Positions 15,911 to 21,693 of a DNA stretch of 64,000 bases are shown in pieces (position 1 is the stretch's first letter; every line of letters starts with the position of its first letter). Location of the stretch: NCBI RefSeq assembly GCF_007845675.1, contig NZ_VOBR01000026.1:62001-126000 (forward strand). The letters run 5' to 3'. The stretch is from Lentzea tibetensis. Lineage in GTDB: Bacteria; Actinomycetota; Actinomycetes; Mycobacteriales; Pseudonocardiaceae. The notes under the pieces were generated by a model that was given only the letters and a program-made list of their open reading frames with translations, made no database searches and was not told the DNA's origin. The translations under genes were made by a program, and so were the position numbers.

Positions 15911-16558
15911 CTGCCCGAAAACCTGACCACCACGTCTACCAGCGGCGACGCCAACTTGTCCTCGACCGACGAATTAACCGTCGCATCCCCGACCACGGAG
16001 CTGGTCGAACAGACCGCCGACTCACCCTCCACCCTGGATTACAAGGCGCTCTACGAGCAGTCGCAGCAGAAGCTGACCAGGGCAGTTAACACCGCACGCG
16101 AGCACCGCGAGAAGGCCAAGCGGCTGGACGAGATCGAGGCCGCGCAGCAGACCGAGGCCGAGCGCGCCACCGCCCGCGCGACCGCTGCCGAACAGCAGCT
16201 CGTCGGGCTGCGCCGCACTGCCGTGGACGCAGAGATCCGCGCCGCCGCAACCGGCTGGGCCGACCCGACCGACGCCCCGCTCTACCTCGATGACCGGGAC
16301 CGCTACATCGGCGAAGGCGGCGTGATCGACACCGCCACCATCGCCGCCGACCTCACCGCAGTCCTCACGCAGCGCCCACACCTCGCGAGAGCAGACGGGC
16401 CACGCCGCCCGGCGCCGGACCCCTCGCAAGGCCAGCGGCCGAACGGACCGTCCGGCATCACCGAGCAGATCCGCGAGGCCGAAGCCCGCGGCGACTGGGC
16501 CACGGCCATCAGCTTGAAGAACCAGCGACTCTCCGAGCAGGCACGTGAGCAGCCCTGA
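15911..16558 (+). CDS. Capsid scaffold protein
   Basis: About 215 residues from CTG 15911, seven bases after AAAGGGGG; the only in-frame ATG upstream would place that site inside the gene. Residues 45-110 are a long charged coiled coil (SQQKLTRAVNTAREHREKAK and following), the usual core of phage scaffolds, and the C-terminus is polar. Position immediately before the major capsid gene fits. No protease domain is seen. Confidence 0.72.
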   Translation: MPENLTTTSTSGDANLSSTDELTVASPTTELVEQTADSPSTLDYKALYEQSQQKLTRAVNTAREHREKAKRLDEIEAAQQTEAERATARATAAEQQLVGLRRTAVDAEIRAAATGWADPTDAPLYLDDRDRYIGEGGVIDTATIAADLTAVLTQRPHLARADGPRRPAPDPSQGQRPNGPSGITEQIREAEARGDWATAISLKNQRLSEQAREQP

Positions 16559-16590
16559 CCGCCACTTCACTTGACACGTAAGGAGATTCT

Positions 16591-17592
16591 TTGCCTGGTG
16601 TAGCCGCTATCGCGAACACCTACAACAGCCCGAACTTCGTCGGCGAGCTCTTCGCCCTCACCCCGACCGACACACCGTTCCTGTCCGCCATCGGCGGTTT
16701 GACCGGTGGCAAGCGCGCGAACGGGATCGTGCACACGTGGTCGGTGTACGACCTGCGCCCGCCGGACCCGAACCGACAGCGCCTCGAAGGCGCGGACGCC
16801 CCCAGCGCGGAGACCCGTGTCCGGGGCCAGGACCGCAACGTCCTGGAGATCCACCAGGAAACCGTCGGCATCACCTACACCCGCCAAGCCACCCAGCAGA
16901 TGTTCGCCGCCACCGGCTCCGCACACCCCAACGCACAAGCCCTCGGCGGCGCGACGAACGCCGTGGCGAACGAGATGGACTGGCAGACCCGCCAGGCACT
17001 CACCCAGATCGCCCGTGACGTCGAGCTCACGTTCCTCGTCGGCAAGTTCCAGGAACCGAGCACCGAGTCCACGGTGCGCAAGACGCGCGGCATCCTGGAG
17101 GCGACCAAGACCAACGTCATCACCAACGCCACCGCGAAGCCGCTCACCGAGGCGATGGTGCTCGATCTCCTCCAGAAGGTGTGGGAGTCCGGCGGCATCC
17201 AGGTCTCCGAGACCGCCACGCTGATGTGCGGCGCGGCTCAGAAGCGGGCGCTCACCAACGAGTTCGTGACCAAGAAGAACTACCGCGAGGAGACCCGCAA
17301 CGTCGGCGGCGTCGCCGTCACCACCATCGAGACCGACTTCGGCCGCCTGTCGATCATGCTCAACCGGTACATGCCCGCCGACACCGTCCAGGTCGTCAGC
17401 CTCGACCAGTGCGCCCCAGTGCTGCTGGAGACGCCGGGTAAAGGCTTCCTGTTCTCGGAACCGTTGGCGCGCACCGGTTCCACGGACAAGGCGCAGATCT
17501 ACGGCGAAATCTCGCTGGAGTACGGGCCGGAGATCGCCCACGGCAAGGTGACCGGCCTGACCACCACCGCACCGGCCGGAGGTGGCGCGTGA
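16591..17592 (+). CDS. Major capsid protein, SU10-like
   Basis: 333 residues from TTG 16591, five bases after AAGGAG. The opening ANTYNSPNFVGELFALTPTDTPFLSAIGGL and the later QETVGITYTRQATQQM segment match the HK97-fold SU10-type major capsid family of actinophages. It forms the icosahedral shell. The preceding scaffold gene and following 59-residue gene are in the standard order. Confidence 0.9.
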   Translation: MPGVAAIANTYNSPNFVGELFALTPTDTPFLSAIGGLTGGKRANGIVHTWSVYDLRPPDPNRQRLEGADAPSAETRVRGQDRNVLEIHQETVGITYTRQATQQMFAATGSAHPNAQALGGATNAVANEMDWQTRQALTQIARDVELTFLVGKFQEPSTESTVRKTRGILEATKTNVITNATAKPLTEAMVLDLLQKVWESGGIQVSETATLMCGAAQKRALTNEFVTKKNYREETRNVGGVAVTTIETDFGRLSIMLNRYMPADTVQVVSLDQCAPVLLETPGKGFLFSEPLARTGSTDKAQIYGEISLEYGPEIAHGKVTGLTTTAPAGGGA

Positions 17593-17768
17593 AGTTCGTC
17601 AGCACGATCTACAAGCAGCTCGTCGTCCACGACCTCGGCGTCACGTTCATCGACGGCGAGACCGAGGTAGTTGACAAAGCCACGGCCGAGGCGTTGCGCG
17701 GCCTGCCCGCCGAACTCGGCGTGCGCGCCGCAGGCGGGCGACCGCCGAAGGACACCGCGCAGACCTAG
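17589..17768 (+). CDS. 59-residue protein after the major capsid gene
   Basis: GTG 17589 overlaps the capsid stop (GTGA). The sequence VKFVSTIYKQLVVHDLGVTF followed by a Gly/Arg/Pro tail recurs after SU10-type capsid genes in actinophages; a role in head assembly is plausible but unproven. It ends the conserved block; AT-rich sequence follows. Confidence 0.65.
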   Translation: MKFVSTIYKQLVVHDLGVTFIDGETEVVDKATAEALRGLPAELGVRAAGGRPPKDTAQT

Positions 17769-17997
17769 CGGTTTCGCGCGGGACATGCCAGACCAGCCCA
17801 CGAAACAATGTGACCAAGAACACATAGCTAAATTCGGACAAATAGAAAGCGCAGGTCATCGCTATAAACGCTACGGCAAACGAGTGAATGTTGTAACGGG
17901 AGGGCTAGGCCACTTCAGTGAACATCTAGATGTTTGAGTCAGATAGCTGCTAGCGTTCGCCTTTGATTGGGCGACTTGTATCTACAAGACTGCGCGC
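17769..17997. other. AT-rich insert between capsid and connector genes
   Basis: Base composition drops sharply compared with both sides. A 50-codon frame from ATG 17785 to 17937 (MPDQPTKQCDQEHIAK and following) is open on the plus strand but has no clear ribosome-binding site, and a competing minus-strand frame is also open. The segment is best described as a foreign insert of unresolved content. Confidence 0.4.
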
Positions 17998-18330
17998 GTG
18001 CTCTCAATCGTCGCCGGCGTCTGCGCCATCGTTATGGCAGTCCTGATCGGACTCTGCCCACTGCTCATGATCGTTCTTCGGGGTATTGATGGCGCGAAAG
18101 ACCGGCAGCTCGTAATCCACGCGCTGTGCGAGCTGGTCGTGGGCGCGCTGACGGCCGTGGTGCAGCTTCCGGGCAAGCTCGCGCAGTCCTTTCTGGATGT
18201 CGTGCTTTCGGCGAGAGGCGCGGGCAACCCGGCTCCCCCGCCCGTCGAACCGAGCCCGGCCCCGCCAGTGATATCACCTGCACCGGCACTCGGAAACGAA
18301 CAGACACCTCCCGCCGAACCACGTCCTTAG
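17998..18330 (+). CDS. Small membrane protein with Pro-rich tail
   Basis: 110 residues from GTG 17998. Two hydrophobic stretches lie at residues 2-27 and 43-59, followed by a Pro/Ala-rich tail of about 35 residues. No good ribosome-binding site is visible, and starts at later ATGs are possible. It sits in the accessory gap between head genes, on the same strand as they are. Function unknown; the layout suits a membrane-targeted accessory protein. Confidence 0.5.
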   Translation: MLSIVAGVCAIVMAVLIGLCPLLMIVLRGIDGAKDRQLVIHALCELVVGALTAVVQLPGKLAQSFLDVVLSARGAGNPAPPPVEPSPAPPVISPAPALGNEQTPPAEPRP

Positions 18331-18557
18331 TAAATGACGTACCCCTGTCCGCTTCGGACCGCGAGCACGCCCGGTAAGCGGAACTCCGAGCCATAATCCG
18401 GCCAGATCGAGCACTGGCTCGGCTTACCTACCTTCGGCGATCTCTACCCGAGGCGGGCTTTTCCATACATCACGGCGCATCACTGGGCCGACACAGCGAT
18501 CGGTGTCCCAGACTGAGCCAAGTAGTGCGCGTGGTCGAGGTCGCGGGGGGGGTTAGC

Positions 18558-18917
18558 GTGTCAACCCCTGTCCCGCTAGCGACTGCTGACGATGTCCAGG
18601 CTCGTACTGAGCAGCAGTTCACGCCGGCCGACCGCGCCCGCGTCACGATCCTGTGCGCGGATGCCTCGGCGATGGCTCGCAGCCTCGTTCCGACGATGCC
18701 CGTCCCGGCGCCCGCTACGGCGGTCGGGGTGGTGAGCGCGGTGGTCCTTCGCGCGCTAGCCACGCCGCCCGAGGGGCTGAAGAACGAGGCGATCGGCGGG
18801 CACGCGCGCACTCTCGCCCACGAGGGGGGCGGGTTGTACTTCACCCGTGACGAGCTGGAGTTGCTGCGGCCCCCGGCAACAGTTCCGCGGGGAGCATTCT
18901 CGATCTGGACGGTGTAG
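18558..18917 (+). CDS. Head-tail connector protein
   Basis: 119 residues from GTG 18558, five bases after a run of eight Gs that can act as ribosome-binding site. The pattern LATADDVQARTEQQFTPADR, then a helical bundle and LYFTRDELELL, matches gp6/gp15-type head-tail adaptors in actinophages. It would bind the portal and allow docking of the stopper. Its last 77 bases are overlapped by the antisense gene at 18841. Confidence 0.75.
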   Translation: MSTPVPLATADDVQARTEQQFTPADRARVTILCADASAMARSLVPTMPVPAPATAVGVVSAVVLRALATPPEGLKNEAIGGHARTLAHEGGGLYFTRDELELLRPPATVPRGAFSIWTV

Positions 18918-19101
18918 CCGCCGACGCCAGCCCGACCACCAGGGCGGCGACCACCGGCCAGCCCACACCGGGAACGAGCGGCCACAGGACCCACTCGGTG
19001 ACCGCGAGCACCACGTTGACCACCCCGGCCGACAGCAGCGCGAGCACCGACAGACCGAGCGTCATCTGCGCACAGGCGCCCGTCAGGTTCCCTTCCGCCA
19101 T
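18841..19101 (-). CDS. Antisense small membrane protein
   Basis: 86 residues from ATG 19101, preceded by a strong GGGGGAGGGAG site. Two hydrophobic helices (MTLGLSVLALLSAGVVNVVLA and VGWPVVAALVVGLA) and a basic C-terminus. Codon third positions are GC-rich, unlike the other antisense genes. It overlaps the connector gene 3' end and lies between two connectors on the other strand. Unknown function; a membrane accessory role is inferred. Confidence 0.6.
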   Translation of the reverse strand: MAEGNLTGACAQMTLGLSVLALLSAGVVNVVLAVTEWVLWPLVPGVGWPVVAALVVGLASAATPSRSRMLPAELLPGAAATPARHG

Positions 19102-19178
19102 CCCGGCTCCCTCCCCCGACTGCGCCTGGTGTGGATGTATCGCCCGCTGATTCGCCCCAGTTACCGAAGGAGGTTCGC

Positions 19179-19508
19179 CTGCAACTGCCGCACCGTCTTA
19201 CCGTCGTAACCCCGACCGAGGCGCCCGACCCCTACGGCAACCCGACACCATTGCTCGAGTACGGCCCGGACTCGCCCCGGCGCGAGATCCGGGGCTACAT
19301 GCAGCCGGTCACGTCGGACGAGCCTGTCGAGCCCGGCCGTCAGCCGGTCATCACGACGTGGCGGCTGTTCACCTTCTCTCCGGTCGGCGCCCGCGAACGC
19401 GTCGAGTGGAAGGCCCGGCCGTACCGGGTCGACGGCGAGCCCGAAGCGTGGGAGCCCCGGCCGGGCCGCGCCCGCTACTGGGTGCGGCTGATCGAAGTGG
19501 AGGGCTGA
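19179..19508 (+). CDS. Head closure (stopper) protein
   Basis: 109 residues from CTG 19179, five bases after AAGGAGG, the best ribosome-binding site in the operon; an in-frame GTG at 19131 would bury it. The protein is a small beta-barrel type with DPYGNPTP and ending VRLIEVEG, as in phage head-tail joining proteins. Order (adaptor, stopper, gp10-like, tail terminator, tail tube) supports the call. Confidence 0.7.
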   Translation: MQLPHRLTVVTPTEAPDPYGNPTPLLEYGPDSPRREIRGYMQPVTSDEPVEPGRQPVITTWRLFTFSPVGARERVEWKARPYRVDGEPEAWEPRPGRARYWVRLIEVEG

Positions 19509-19511
19509 ACC

Positions 19512-19832
19512 GTGTCGTCCATCCACGGGTTCCGCGTCGACCGCGACGGCGTCAACGAGCTGCTGCGCTCACCGGAGCTGGCCGAGCACGTCAAGGAGCT
19601 GGCCGAGACCATCGCCACGCTCGCCCGCACACAGGGCCGCCGCGTCGCCAACGGCGACCCGCTACCGATCGAAGTCCTGGACGATCCGGCACCCGATCGG
19701 TCCGGGTTCACCGTCGCCGTGCGACACCCTGCAGGGACCGGGATGGAGGCCAAGTACGGCGTGCTCACCCGCGCCGCCGAAGCCACCGGCCTGGAGGTCA
19801 ACGGCCTCGACCCACCACCCGAGGTGACATGA
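19512..19832 (+). CDS. Tail component, HK97 gp10-like
   Basis: 106 residues from GTG 19512, with GGAGGG upstream inside the preceding gene. A helix of about 25 residues (ELLRSPELAEHVKELAETIA) is followed by a beta segment, the layout of gp10-type connectors. It overlaps the tail terminator gene by ATGA. Assignment relies on position and fold pattern rather than strong motifs. Confidence 0.6.
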   Translation: MSSIHGFRVDRDGVNELLRSPELAEHVKELAETIATLARTQGRRVANGDPLPIEVLDDPAPDRSGFTVAVRHPAGTGMEAKYGVLTRAAEATGLEVNGLDPPPEVT

Positions 19833-20254
19833 ACGCCCCGCTCCCGGTTCCGATCGACGTCCTCGAACTCGTGCTGTCCCTGCTGCGCCCGCTGCTCGCC
19901 GACCGGCCCGAACCAGTGCTCAAGGATGTACGAGTGGCCAGCGAGACTGGGCATGGCACGGAAGGCGGGCCGCCGTCGCTGCCGTGGCTGCGGCTCACCG
20001 AGGACGGCCACACCTGGACCTGGCCCGCCATTCAGCGCGTGGTGATCCGGCTGACCTGCTGGCACCGCACCGAACACGACGCCAAAGCCGCGGTCGGCCT
20101 GGCCCTCGCGGTGCTGTGCAACCTGCGCGGTGTGCGCGGGCTGATCTCCGCCGACCCGATCACCGGCCCGATCGCTGCACCCGATCCGCACACCACCCGG
20201 CCGCTCGCGACCGCCACGGTCGCCGTCCACGTCCGTACACCCGCACGACCCTGA
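19829..20254 (+). CDS. Tail terminator protein
   Basis: 141 residues from the ATG overlapping the previous stop, with GAGGTGAC upstream. The N-terminal helix (DVLELVLSLLRPLL) followed by beta strands and ending with VAVHVRT fits the tail-terminator family that caps the tail tube and joins the connector. Position just before the tail tube gene supports this. Confidence 0.65.
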   Translation: MNAPLPVPIDVLELVLSLLRPLLADRPEPVLKDVRVASETGHGTEGGPPSLPWLRLTEDGHTWTWPAIQRVVIRLTCWHRTEHDAKAAVGLALAVLCNLRGVRGLISADPITGPIAAPDPHTTRPLATATVAVHVRTPARP

Positions 20255-20310
20255 CCTGTTCCCGTCCGTACCCGGAGGCCGCCGCCTCCGGATCCCAACA
20301 CGAGAACCCC

Positions 20311-20345
20311 CCTCCTGAGCGCGGCCCTCCCGCGCCTTCAGGAGG
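20311..20345 (+). promoter_or_regulatory. Hairpin that covers the tail tube ribosome-binding site
   Basis: CCTCCTGA at 20311-20318 pairs with TCAGGAGG at 20338-20345, with further inner pairs. The right arm is the AGGAGG Shine-Dalgarno sequence of the tail tube gene at 20355. It could limit translation until ribosomes or a factor open it, or simply act as an attenuating hairpin. Confidence 0.45.
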
Positions 20346-20354
20346 CCTCGCAGC

Positions 20355-21005
20355 TTGGCTCTGCACCCCACCCTCGTCCGAGTCCCCGGCACCGGGGAAC
20401 TCTCCCTCGCCCCGCCCGGCACACCCGAACCACCCGACGCCACCACCGCGCTGCCCGCCCTCTGGGCCGGACTCGGCCTGTCCACAGAGGACGGCGTGAC
20501 CATCCGGCGTGCTGTCGAGAAGTCCGGCACCACGCACTGGCAGCAGCTCACGCCCGCCCGCTACATCTACACCAGCCAGGAACTCACCGTCGCCAGCGTC
20601 TTTCAGGAGACGCGTGGTGTCGTGCTCGGTGCGTACTTCGGCGGCATGGTCTTCAGTGAGACCGCGACCGGCTCGAAGAAGTACCGCGCCGAGATCTCCG
20701 CTGTCCCCAGGGGCGACGAGCGCGCTCTGTGCGTGGACTGGGTCGACCAGATCAGCGCGACCCAGGTGTACAACCACCGCCTCTACATCCCCCGCGTCGA
20801 GGTCTCCGAGACCGCCGACTCGCAGTGGACCCGCACCCAGGAAGCCCGTTGGGGCCTCACCTTCGCGGCCCTGTCGCCCGCGTCCGGAACCACCCTCGCG
20901 GTCTGGCTGACCAACGACCCCGCCGTCCTGCTCGCCGTCCCCGCCGCCACCGCGCTCACCGCTGACACCGCTGACACCGACGCACCGAAGGAGAAGACGC
21001 CTTGA
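20355..21005 (+). CDS. Major tail tube protein
   Basis: 216 residues from TTG 20355, nine bases after GGAGG. It is rich in beta strands, with repeated aromatic and Thr residues, and FxETRGVVLGAYFGG and SETATGSKKYRAE segments typical of siphovirus tail tube proteins. It polymerises into the tail tube around the tape measure. Position before the chaperone pair is decisive. Confidence 0.78.
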   Translation: MALHPTLVRVPGTGELSLAPPGTPEPPDATTALPALWAGLGLSTEDGVTIRRAVEKSGTTHWQQLTPARYIYTSQELTVASVFQETRGVVLGAYFGGMVFSETATGSKKYRAEISAVPRGDERALCVDWVDQISATQVYNHRLYIPRVEVSETADSQWTRTQEARWGLTFAALSPASGTTLAVWLTNDPAVLLAVPAATALTADTADTDAPKEKTP

Positions 21006-21277
21006 GCAACCGCCAGCGCCGCGAGGCAACCGGCCAGTCCGCGCCCGCGCCCACGGCCGCGGTGATGTGGCGCGGCAAGCGCTACAAGCTGCCCGCGCCC
21101 GAGGACTACCCGCTGGACGCGATCGAGGCCGAGGAACAGGGCCGGACGCTGACCGCGCTGCGGCTGATCCTCGGTGACACTCAGTACGACACCTTCCGCG
21201 CCGAGGCCAAGACCACCGGCGACGCCGAGGACTTCAGCAAGGCGATCATGCGGGAGTTGGGGCGGGGAAACCGGTAA
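21002..21277 (+). CDS. Tail assembly chaperone, short form (gpG-like)
   Basis: 91 residues from TTG 21002, eight bases after AAGGAG and overlapping the tail tube stop. The short chaperone coats the tape measure during tail assembly. A GGGAAAC heptamer at 21265-21271 lies two codons before its stop and yields the longer fusion. The acidic helical composition is typical. Confidence 0.8.
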   Translation: MSNRQRREATGQSAPAPTAAVMWRGKRYKLPAPEDYPLDAIEAEEQGRTLTALRLILGDTQYDTFRAEAKTTGDAEDFSKAIMRELGRGNR

Positions 21278-21687
21278 CCGTCGCCCGCCTGCTCGCGGAC
21301 GACACCACCGCCCACGCCCTCGAAACCGATCTGCTCCGGTACGGGGTCGACCTGCTCGACCTCTACCGGGGCACCCTGACCTACCGCCGCGTCTGCGCCC
21401 TGGTCGCCAACCTCCCAGACGACGCAGCGGTCTGGCGCAGCCTGGGTCAAGACGCCGGCTGGCCTCGCTCGGATCTGCTGCTGGTCGCGCTGGAGCGCCG
21501 CACCACCTTGTTGTGGGCGACGGTCGCCACCGCGTTGGGGCAGAAGCTGACGGACGCCGACCTCGCTGGACCGCTCGACCTCGCCGCTACTACGTCTGCG
21601 CCTTCCTCGGCTTCACCCCGAGGAGGTGAGCCGGAGCCGGAAACCAAGTCCATGCGCGAGATCGCGCTGTGGATGCGAGGGGCGTGA
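21002..21687 (+). CDS. Tail assembly chaperone, -1 frameshift fusion (gpGT-like)
   Basis: Reading slips -1 at GGGAAAC (21265-21271, zero frame G GGA AAC). It continues from 21271 as PVTVARLLADD and on to the stop at 21685-21687, adding 138 residues for a total of about 228. The downstream part has DLLDLYRGTLTYRRV, the conserved core of the second actinophage tail chaperone, and it has no start codon with a ribosome-binding site of its own. Such a pair made by frameshifting just before the tape measure is a hallmark of siphoviruses. Confidence 0.8.
21265..21271 (+). promoter_or_regulatory. -1 ribosomal slippery heptamer GGGAAAC
   Basis: It has the canonical X XXY YYZ form in the zero frame, located two codons before the gpG-like stop codon. 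After the shift the downstream frame stays open for 138 codons. Confidence 0.8.
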
Positions 21688-21693
21688 TCGCCC

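Noticed and set aside
19358-19828. Extended open frame upstream of the tail terminator start
   Set aside because: It overlaps two connector genes in another phase; the ATG at 19829 with GAGGTGAC and the ATGA overlap is the natural start.
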